Shown piece after piece: positions 1-5,281 of a stretch of DNA of 9,061 bases. Made by a program: the position numbers and the translations under genes. How positions within the stretch are numbered: the first letter of the stretch is position 1; each line of letters opens with the position of its first letter. Location: positions 1 to 9,061 of the forward strand of contig CAJXIK010000070.1 of NCBI GenBank assembly GCA_913054445.1, written 5' to 3'. The DNA comes from an uncultured Bermanella sp. (lineage in GTDB: Bacteria; Pseudomonadota; Gammaproteobacteria; Pseudomonadales; Oceanobacteraceae). The notes under the pieces are model-generated. The model worked only from the letters and a program-made list of their open reading frames with translations. It had not been told where the DNA came from and ran no database searches.

Positions 1-45
1 GATTCGGGCAGGGGCTGCCCTCGTACGAGGCCACCCCGTGGCCGA
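1..45. repeat. Triple-palindrome intergenic repeat, copy 1
   Basis: This 45-bp element matches 1640-1684 at 41 of 45 positions in the same orientation. It contains three adjoining dyads. The first is GGGCAG (6-11), loop GGG, CTGCCC (15-20). The second is the perfect 12-bp palindrome CCTCGTACGAGG (19-30). The third is GGCCAC (29-34), loop CCC, GTGGCC (38-43). The copy starts at the window edge, so its left boundary is unknown and it may extend further. It lies 73 bases before the chosen cheR start. No T-tract follows it, so it does not look like an intrinsic terminator. It is probably a REP-like dispersed palindromic repeat. The family is not one I recognise. Confidence 0.8.
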
Positions 46-105
46 CCATAGCCAATATCCAATTACCAATAACCTAGGCCGCAGGCAATTATGGATTACA
101 CAGGC

Positions 106-110
106 AAGGA
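106..110 (+). promoter_or_regulatory. Ribosome binding site deciding the cheR start
   Basis: AAGGA lies 7 bases before the ATG at 118. The in-frame ATG at 91 has only a weak AGG about 5 bases upstream. This favours the shorter CheR. Confidence 0.5.
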
Positions 111-117
111 ATTCCCC

Positions 118-918
118 ATGGACGACAAGGCGTTTAATATCCTTGCCGCCAAGGCCTATGACATCAGCGGCATCGTGCTGGGTGATCATAAAAAAGACCT
201 AGTATACAGCCGCATCGCGCGGCGAATACGCAAGTTAAACCTCGAGAACTTCACGCAGTATTGTGAATACCTCGATGGCCATCCAGATAGCGAGACCAAC
301 GAATTTTTAAATGCCATCACCACCAATTTAACCTCGTTTTTTCGGGAGTCTCACCACTTCGAGTTCTTGGCCAAGGAGGTTATTCCTTATTGGAAGAAAG
401 AGGGCAGGCACCGGCCCATTCGCATCTGGTCGTCGGCCTGTAGCACCGGCCCCGAACCCTATAGCATCGCCATTACCCTCAGCAAACACATGCCGCTGAG
501 TCAATTTAACGTCAAAATTCTCGCCACCGACCTAGACAGCGATGTGCTCAAGAAAGCCCGTGCCGGGATTTACCCGCTAGAAGACATAGAGCAGTTACCT
601 AAAGACTATCTGTCGTCTTTTAAATACAAAAAAAATTCCGACATGGGCCAGGTAAAAGAAGGGTTGCGGGAGCTAGTGCAATTTAACCGCTTAAACCTGC
701 TGGGCCCCTGGCCCATTAAAAACAAGTTTGATGTGATTTTTTGTCGCAACGTGGTGATTTATTTCAACAAGGAAACGCAAAAAGAATTGTTCGCGCGCCT
801 CGCCGACCAGCTCAACGAGGGAGGCTATCTATTCATCGGCCATAGCGAGACCTTACACGGCGTCAGCGATCGCTTCGTCTCCAAGGGGCGCACCATTTAT
901 CAGAAGAAAAAACCATGA
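118..918 (+). CDS. cheR: Chemotaxis protein methyltransferase CheR
   Basis: This is an S-adenosylmethionine-dependent enzyme that methylates specific glutamates in the cytoplasmic domain of chemoreceptors, opposing CheB. With the start at 118 the protein is 266 aa. The ATG at 91 would add nine residues but has a weaker ribosome binding site. The N-terminal helical domain contains a basic helix (RIARRIRKL, about 32-40) of the kind that contacts receptors, followed by TSFFRE (72-77). The SAM-binding domain has SSACSTGPEPYS (105-116), a variant of the CheR SAGCSTGEEPYS motif, then ATDLDSDVL, RNVVIYF (210-216) and GHSETL (241-246). Length and motif order are normal for single-domain CheR, with no TPR or other fusion. 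Its stop overlaps the cheD start by 4 nt, implying translational coupling. Confidence 0.96.
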   Translation: MDDKAFNILAAKAYDISGIVLGDHKKDLVYSRIARRIRKLNLENFTQYCEYLDGHPDSETNEFLNAITTNLTSFFRESHHFEFLAKEVIPYWKKEGRHRPIRIWSSACSTGPEPYSIAITLSKHMPLSQFNVKILATDLDSDVLKKARAGIYPLEDIEQLPKDYLSSFKYKKNSDMGQVKEGLRELVQFNRLNLLGPWPIKNKFDVIFCRNVVIYFNKETQKELFARLADQLNEGGYLFIGHSETLHGVSDRFVSKGRTIYQKKKP

Positions 919-1598
919 GCAAGCTCAACAAGAGTGCGAGCAAACCCCATGGCCACCAGCATGCCAGCAGCATGCAGCCGCCCATGGAAGAAGGCTTTGG
1001 CCATGTAAATCGTTATTTTGATAAGACCCTAGATACCTGGGCGGCGAAAATTCTCCCCGGTGAATTTTACGTCACCTCCCACGGCGAGATGATCGCCACC
1101 GTTTTGGGCTCGTGCATCAGCGCCTGTGTACGCGATGTGAGGCTGGGCATCGGCGGCATGAATCATTTTATGCTGCCCGAACAGACCCAGCACAGCACCA
1201 AGCAATGGGGCAGCGATGCTAACTCGGCGGCCACCCGTTATGGTAACTATGCCATGGAGCATCTGCTCAATACCCTCTATGGCCTCGGGGCGCGTAAGCA
1301 AAACTTGGAAGTAAAGCTGTTTGGCGGCGGCCAAGTGTTGGCGCAAATGACCGACATCGGTCAGCGTAACATTTTATTCGTATACGATTATCTACGCCAG
1401 GAAGGCTTGCCCATTAAGGTGGCCGATGTGGGAGACGTTTTTTCCCGTAAGGTCTTGTTCTTTCCCGACACCGGCGCGGTGAAAGTGCGACGCATCACCA
1501 CCACGCGCAACGATACCATCGTGAACCGCGAGCGCGGTTACATGAAAGACATTACCGAGCATAAAGATGACAGCAGTGACATTGAATTGTTTGATTGA
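915..1598 (+). CDS. cheD: Chemoreceptor glutamine deamidase CheD
   Basis: CheD hydrolyses receptor glutamine side chains to glutamate, creating methylation sites for CheR. In some bacteria it also binds CheC and CheY-P, but no cheC is visible here. The family core is clear: TVLGSCISACVRD contains the catalytic cysteine (Cys67), and GGMNHFMLP contains the catalytic histidine (His84). Thr62 is the likely third residue. LFGGGQVL and the C-terminal ending SSDIELFD fit proteobacterial CheD. At 227 aa it is longer than the compact Thermotoga protein, where the cysteine is residue 27. Here about 40 extra N-terminal residues, rich in His, Ser and Pro, precede the core. The ATG at 915 overlaps the cheR stop in an ATGA arrangement. 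Next to CheR and CheB it completes a receptor-modification cassette. Confidence 0.95.
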   Translation: MSKLNKSASKPHGHQHASSMQPPMEEGFGHVNRYFDKTLDTWAAKILPGEFYVTSHGEMIATVLGSCISACVRDVRLGIGGMNHFMLPEQTQHSTKQWGSDANSAATRYGNYAMEHLLNTLYGLGARKQNLEVKLFGGGQVLAQMTDIGQRNILFVYDYLRQEGLPIKVADVGDVFSRKVLFFPDTGAVKVRRITTTRNDTIVNRERGYMKDITEHKDDSSDIELFD

Positions 1599-1617
1599 GC
1601 GGTGTTTAGAGGCTGTT

Positions 1618-1647
1618 ACAAGAATCGGGGCTGCCACAAGAATCGGG
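1618..1647. repeat. 18-bp partial duplication at the left edge of repeat copy 2
   Basis: ACAAGAATCGGG occurs at 1618-1629 and again at 1636-1647, 18 bases apart. The first unit continues GCTGCC (1630-1635). The second continues into repeat copy 2, whose first arm pair also ends CTGCCC. The first unit therefore looks like a decayed or internally deleted start of the same element. Confidence 0.7.
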
Positions 1648-1684
1648 CAGGGGCTGCCCTCGTACGAGGCTACCCTGTGGTCGA
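1640..1684. repeat. Triple-palindrome intergenic repeat, copy 2
   Basis: This is a direct-orientation copy of 1-45, located between cheD and cheB. The first dyad (1645-1650 with 1654-1659) and the 12-bp palindrome (1658-1669) are unchanged. The third dyad is GGCTAC (1668-1673), loop CCT, GTGGTC (1677-1682). Relative to copy 1 it carries two C-to-T changes inside this stem, and both become G-U pairs in + strand RNA. A third C-to-T change lies in the loop, and the fourth difference lies outside the stems. The element ends 41 bases before the cheB start. It may fold in the cheRD-cheB transcript and affect mRNA stability or readthrough, which is inference. Confidence 0.8.
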
Positions 1685-1693
1685 TAAACTGTC

Positions 1694-1718
1694 CTGGTAC
1701 CGACCAGCATCAAGGAGG
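1694..1718 (+). promoter_or_regulatory. cheB leader hairpin and strong ribosome binding site
   Basis: CTGGT (1694-1698) and ACCAG (1703-1707) form a perfect 5-bp stem with a 4-base loop. The Shine-Dalgarno sequence AAGGAGG (1712-1718) follows directly, 7 bases before the cheB ATG. This is among the best ribosome binding sites in the window, so cheB is probably translated independently of cheD. Confidence 0.55.
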
Positions 1719-1725
1719 AACATAA

Positions 1726-2766
1726 ATGATTAAAGTATTGATAGTGGATGACTCCATATTAATCCGTAAGGTGCTGAGTGAAATTTTTGAGCGGGCATCG
1801 GGCATCGAGGTGATCGGCACCGCAGAAGACCCGTTTATCGCGCGCGATAAGATCAAGCAGCTCAACCCGGATGTGATCACCCTCGACATAGAAATGCCCA
1901 AGATGGATGGCATCACCTTCCTAAAAAATATCATGCGCCTTAAACCCATGCCGGTGGTGATGATCTCTACTCTTACGCAAAAGGGCGCACCGGCCACCCT
2001 GCAAGCCATGGAGTATGGCGCGGTGGATTATGTTGGCAAACCCAGTGCCGACCAACCCGAGCTGTTGGCAGCTTACGCCGAGGAGATCATCGCCAAGGTT
2101 AAGATGGCCTCGGTGGCCAACATTTCCCGCCTCGAACAACAGGCCAACCGCGCGCCTCTGGTGGTCAAACCCGCGGCCCGCATGGGCAAGGTCACCAACA
2201 AGCTGGTGGCGGTGGGGGCCAGCACCGGCGGCACCGAGGCCATTCGTGAGCTGTTATTGATGATGCCCGCCGACTGCCCCCCCATGGTGGTGACTCAACA
2301 CATACCGCCGGTGTTCAGTGCCTCGTTTGCCAAGCGTCTCAACGGTCTCGTACCCATGGAGGTCACCGAGGCGCGCGATGGCGACAAACTCATGGCTGGC
2401 CATGTTTATATTGCCCCCGGGGACAAACATTTAGCGGTGATGAAGAAAGGCGGTCTGTTGTATTGTCATGTTTATGCAGGAGAGCGCGTCAATTTGCACA
2501 TACCCTCGGTGGAGGTATTGTTTAATTCGGTCACCGAGCATTGCGCGAATATCACCATTGGAGTCATGCTCACCGGCATGGGGGCCGACGGTGCCAGTGC
2601 CATGCTAGAGATGAAAAGCGCCGGCTGCCATACCGTGATTCAAGATGAAAGTACCTCGGTGGTGTGGGGCATGCCGGGGGCGGCGGCACAGCTGGGGGCG
2701 GGGGACAAGATACTGCCCCTGCAAAATATTGCCGGGCACATCGTGAGTCACCTGAAGCGCAAATAA
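1726..2766 (+). CDS. cheB: Chemotaxis response regulator protein-glutamate methylesterase CheB
   Basis: CheB removes methyl groups from chemoreceptor glutamates after being phosphorylated by CheA, giving adaptation. The 346-aa protein has the standard layout. The N-terminal receiver domain has Asp8/Asp9, phosphoacceptor Asp54 in LDIEMPKMDG, Thr82 and Lys105. A linker of about 40 residues follows. The C-terminal methylesterase domain starts near 156, with catalytic Ser166 in VAVGASTGG, His192 in TQHIPP and Asp288 in GMGADGA. These match Ser164, His190 and Asp286 of the Salmonella enzyme in spacing. Receiver and esterase residues are all present, so it should be active and phosphorylation-controlled. 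It lies 127 bases after cheD, beyond the palindromic repeat, with its own strong ribosome binding site. cheA, cheW and cheY are not in the window. Confidence 0.97.
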   Translation: MIKVLIVDDSILIRKVLSEIFERASGIEVIGTAEDPFIARDKIKQLNPDVITLDIEMPKMDGITFLKNIMRLKPMPVVMISTLTQKGAPATLQAMEYGAVDYVGKPSADQPELLAAYAEEIIAKVKMASVANISRLEQQANRAPLVVKPAARMGKVTNKLVAVGASTGGTEAIRELLLMMPADCPPMVVTQHIPPVFSASFAKRLNGLVPMEVTEARDGDKLMAGHVYIAPGDKHLAVMKKGGLLYCHVYAGERVNLHIPSVEVLFNSVTEHCANITIGVMLTGMGADGASAMLEMKSAGCHTVIQDESTSVVWGMPGAAAQLGAGDKILPLQNIAGHIVSHLKRK

Positions 2767-2772
2767 TTTATT

Positions 2773-2807
2773 CAGTTGGCGCTTAACGCTAGCAACTGCC
2801 TATTTTT
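2773..2807 (+). terminator. Possible imperfect intrinsic terminator after cheB
   Basis: CAGTTG (2773-2778) pairs with CAACTG (2793-2798). Inside it, GCG (2779-2781) pairs with CGC (2787-2789) around loop CTTAA, leaving a 3-base bulge (TAG) on the right. A run of five T (2803-2807) follows about four bases after the stem. The bulge and the distance to the T-run make this a weak candidate. It would separate the che cassette from the hsb module. Confidence 0.35.
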
Positions 2808-2858
2808 GGACTATGCTCAAATTAGTTAAATGCAGGGATAAGCAATAGGGGTAAATAC

Positions 2859-3158
2859 ATGGCAATTGCGACATCAGTGAATGGTAATGAACTCACCGTA
2901 CAGGTGGAGGGGCGCTTCGACTTTAGTGCCCACCAAGAGTTTCGAGATGCCTACGAGAAAACCGAAGAGGGCGTGAAAAACTACGTCATCGACATGAGCC
3001 GCGCCACCTACCTAGACAGCTCGGCGCTGGGCATGCTGTTGTTGTTGCGCGATCACGCCGGTGGTGACAGCGCCAACGTGCGCATCACTCAATGTAACCA
3101 GGATGTTAAAAAAATTCTCACCATCTCTAACTTCGAGCAACTCTTCACCATAGAGTAG
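2859..3158 (+). CDS. hsbA: STAS-domain anti-sigma factor antagonist, HsbA-like
   Basis: This is a single-domain STAS protein of 99 aa, the usual size for the SpoIIAA/RsbV type. Such proteins switch partners depending on serine phosphorylation. The diagnostic loop is YLDSSALGMLLLL (51-63). By alignment with SpoIIAA the phosphorylated residue should be Ser54, with Ser55 the alternative. The segment GRFDFSAHQEFRDAYE (18-33) and the neighbouring genes resemble HsbA of Pseudomonas, which binds the anti-sigma28 factor FlgM in one state and a diguanylate cyclase in the other. AGGGG (2847-2851) is a good ribosome binding site 7 bases before the ATG. The gene sits 19 bases upstream of the predicted kinase/phosphatase that should modify it. 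Family assignment is certain. The HsbA assignment rests on synteny and similarity recalled from memory. Confidence 0.88.
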   Translation: MAIATSVNGNELTVQVEGRFDFSAHQEFRDAYEKTEEGVKNYVIDMSRATYLDSSALGMLLLLRDHAGGDSANVRITQCNQDVKKILTISNFEQLFTIE

Positions 3159-3177
3159 CGACACTGGGTGAGCATTC

Positions 3178-4893
3178 ATGGTTGACGTGCCACTGAATAT
3201 TTTAATCGCGGATGATAATAAGTCCGATCGTTTAATTCTGGCTGCCATCGTAAAAAAAATGGGCCACAGAGTGTGCGTCGCCGAAGACGGTGTGCAGGCG
3301 GTTGCTCAGTACCTTAGCGAAAAACCCGATATTATACTGTTAGATGTGATGATGCCCAACATGAACGGGCAAGAGGCCGCGTTGCAGATTAAGTCCTCGG
3401 CCGGGGAAGACATGGTGCCCATCATCTTCCTCACTTCCCTACAAGATGCCACCGACTTAGCAAAGTGCCTCGACAGCGGCGGCGACGACTTTCTCACTAA
3501 GCCTTATAACAAAATCATCCTGCAAGCCAAGATCAACGCCTTCTCGCGCATGTCTAAGATGCACAATACATTGCAACAGCAGCGCGATCTCATCAGCGAG
3601 CACAACGACCACATGGTGCACGAGCAAGAGGTGGCCCGCGCGGTTTATGACAACGTGACCCACAGCGGTTGCCTTAACCTGCCCAACATCAGGTACATGC
3701 TCTCGCCTTTTTCGGTGTTTAACGGCGATGTCTTGCTGGCGGCGCGTAAACCCTCGGGCAGCATGCATATCCTACTGGGTGACTTTACCGGCCATGGCTT
3801 GCCAGCCGCCATCGGTGCCATGCCCTTGGCCGAAATCTTTTATGGCATGACCGCCAAGGGTTTCTTGATGGATGCCATCCTGAGAGAAATAAACAGCAAG
3901 CTTAAAAAAATATTGCCCATCGGTTATTTTTGCTGCGTGTGCATGGTGAACCTGAGTTTTCGCAAGCAACAAATTGAGATGTGGATGGGAGGCTTACCTG
4001 ACTTTTATCTGCTGCGTCACGACAGCGGGCAGGTGGAGCAAATTGCCTCTACTCACCTGCCCTTGGGGGTCTTGTCCAGTCAGAGTTTTGATACGCAAAC
4101 CCAAAGGTTTAGCCTACGCCGCGAAGACCGTTTGTTTATGTGGTCCGATGGCATCATAGAGTCCCGCAACGATGAGGGGGAGCTGTTCGGCGAGACCCGC
4201 CTCATGGATATCTTCCAGCGCAACCAAGATCAGCAACAAGTATTCGATGATATCGTGCATGAGGTTAACAAATTCACCGGCGACTCGGGCAAGGATGATG
4301 ACACGACTTTACTGGAGGTAAAGATGGTGCCGGAGGCCGATGTGGGAGAAGTCGACATAGACATGTCGAGCGGCATGATCACCGGCCCCACCGACTGGAA
4401 CATGCGCTACACCCTGCGCGGCGAGACCCTTAAAACCTTCAATGCCTTGCCCATGATGTTGGGTATCCTTAGCGATGTACCCGCCCTGCACGGCTTGAGC
4501 GGCCAGCTCTATACGCTCATGTCGGAGTTATTCTCCAACGCCTTCGAGCACGGTGTATTGGGTTTGAGTTCGGACTTAAAAAAAGACGCACACGGCTTTG
4601 CCGAATATTATGCGCAACGGGAGCAGGCGCTGAAAGCCATGGCCGATGGCTGGGTGATGTTTGATATTGACCACCGTCCCACCTCAGGCGGCGGTTTGCT
4701 TACCCTCATCGTCACCGACAGCGGCGATGGCTTTGACTTTGCGGCCAAGCAGGTTAAGCCACTGGGTGGCGAGGGTTACAGCGGCCGCGGCATACCGCTC
4801 ATCACCAGTATCTGTGACAGCCTAGAGTACTTGGGCGCGGGCAACATAGTGAAGGTTACCCTATCGTGGCAGACCAAGGGGTTGGAGGAGTGA
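3178..4893 (+). CDS. hsbR: Receiver-PP2C phosphatase-HATPase protein, HsbR-like
   Basis: This 571-aa, three-domain cytoplasmic regulator probably controls phosphorylation of the upstream STAS protein. The receiver domain (about 7-125) has Asp12/Asp13, phosphoacceptor Asp56 in LLDVMMPNMNG, Thr86 and Lys108. A probable coiled linker (about 125-155) follows. The PP2C/SpoIIE domain (about 180-385) shows metal-binding aspartates in GDVLLAAR (Asp184), GDFTGHG (Asp202), WSDGIIES (Asp324) and KDDDTTLLE. The C-terminal GHKL/HATPase domain (about 415-565) has the N-box SELFSNAFEHG (Asn454), DSGDGFD (Asp514) and a glycine-rich GEGYSGRGIPL. Both phosphatase and kinase sites look intact, as in Pseudomonas HsbR, which acts in both directions on HsbA. 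GGGTGAG lies 5 bases before the ATG. The downstream Hpt gene begins 2 bases after the stop. The family is clear, while the direction of signalling is inferred. Confidence 0.9.
   Translation: MVDVPLNILIADDNKSDRLILAAIVKKMGHRVCVAEDGVQAVAQYLSEKPDIILLDVMMPNMNGQEAALQIKSSAGEDMVPIIFLTSLQDATDLAKCLDSGGDDFLTKPYNKIILQAKINAFSRMSKMHNTLQQQRDLISEHNDHMVHEQEVARAVYDNVTHSGCLNLPNIRYMLSPFSVFNGDVLLAARKPSGSMHILLGDFTGHGLPAAIGAMPLAEIFYGMTAKGFLMDAILREINSKLKKILPIGYFCCVCMVNLSFRKQQIEMWMGGLPDFYLLRHDSGQVEQIASTHLPLGVLSSQSFDTQTQRFSLRREDRLFMWSDGIIESRNDEGELFGETRLMDIFQRNQDQQQVFDDIVHEVNKFTGDSGKDDDTTLLEVKMVPEADVGEVDIDMSSGMITGPTDWNMRYTLRGETLKTFNALPMMLGILSDVPALHGLSGQLYTLMSELFSNAFEHGVLGLSSDLKKDAHGFAEYYAQREQALKAMADGWVMFDIDHRPTSGGGLLTLIVTDSGDGFDFAAKQVKPLGGEGYSGRGIPLITSICDSLEYLGAGNIVKVTLSWQTKGLEE
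4884..4890 (+). promoter_or_regulatory. Ribosome binding site deciding the Hpt gene start
   Basis: GGAGGAG lies 5 bases before the ATG at 4896, inside the last codons of the preceding gene. It makes 4896 far more likely than the in-frame GTG at 4866, which would add ten residues. Confidence 0.75.
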
Positions 4894-4895
4894 AC

Positions 4896-5228
4896 ATGGC
4901 GCCTTTAAATATGCCGCAAATCAGCGAGCTTAAAGACCTCATGGAAGACGCCTTTGCCGATCTAATTGACACTTATCTCAGCGATAGCGAAGATAAAATC
5001 ACTCGCCTGCGGGCCGCCATAGACAGCGGCGATGCCCCCCTATGTGTCGAACTCGCCCACGCCTTAAAAGGGGCCAGCGCCAACATCTGTGCCGAAGCCT
5101 TAGCGGGCCTCTTTAAGGCCCTAGAGGATCAGGCGCGCAGCGGTAATTTAAGCCCAATGTCGGGGGCGTTTAGTGAGCTTTCCGACGAATTTCAGCGGGT
5201 CAAGGAGGCCCTGCTGGGATTGCTGTAA
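4896..5228 (+). CDS. hptB: Histidine phosphotransfer (Hpt) protein, HptB-like
   Basis: This is a 110-aa, one-domain Hpt protein, a helical bundle that relays phosphate between the receiver domain of a hybrid kinase and another receiver. The signature HALKGASANI (55-64) contains the phosphorylatable His55 in the H-x-L-K-G context, followed by a fourth helix with LFKALEDQARSG. There is no kinase or ATPase domain. It starts 2 bases after the HsbR-like gene, so the two are surely co-translated, and the receiver domain of that protein is the obvious partner. In Pseudomonas aeruginosa HptB passes phosphate from several hybrid sensors to HsbR. The same role is inferred here. The hybrid kinases are not in the window. 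Confidence 0.88.
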   Translation: MAPLNMPQISELKDLMEDAFADLIDTYLSDSEDKITRLRAAIDSGDAPLCVELAHALKGASANICAEALAGLFKALEDQARSGNLSPMSGAFSELSDEFQRVKEALLGLL

Positions 5229-5242
5229 GCCTGCCTTAATAA

Positions 5243-5258
5243 TGGCCCAAGCATTGCA
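5243..5258 (+). promoter_or_regulatory. Sigma54 (-24/-12) promoter for fliK
   Basis: TGGCCCAAGCATTGCA matches the RpoN consensus TGGCAC-N5-TTGCA with one difference in the fixed positions. The invariant GG and GC are separated by exactly 10 bases. Transcription would begin near 5269, leaving a leader of about 13 bases before the fliK ATG. It is the only good match in the 53-base gap after the Hpt gene. Sigma54 control of fliK is known in polar-flagellated gammaproteobacteria. Confidence 0.75.
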
Positions 5259-5281
5259 ATTAAGGATTAGGTTCCATTGTA

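Noticed and set aside
1..1684. The 45-bp direct repeats as attachment sites of a mobile element carrying cheR-cheD
   Set aside because: No integrase or transposase lies between them, and both genes match their surroundings in function and apparent base composition. The palindromic make-up fits a REP-like repeat better.
1676..1709. Sigma54-like GG...GC sequences before cheB
   Set aside because: The GG-to-GC distance is 9 rather than 10 bases and the flanking consensus positions are poor.
2789..2817. Possible sigma70 promoter before the STAS gene (CTAGCA, 17 bases, TATGCT)
   Set aside because: The -35 matches the consensus at only 3 of 6 positions and the -10 at 4 of 6. No sigma54 spacing fits either, so the promoter of this module remains unidentified.
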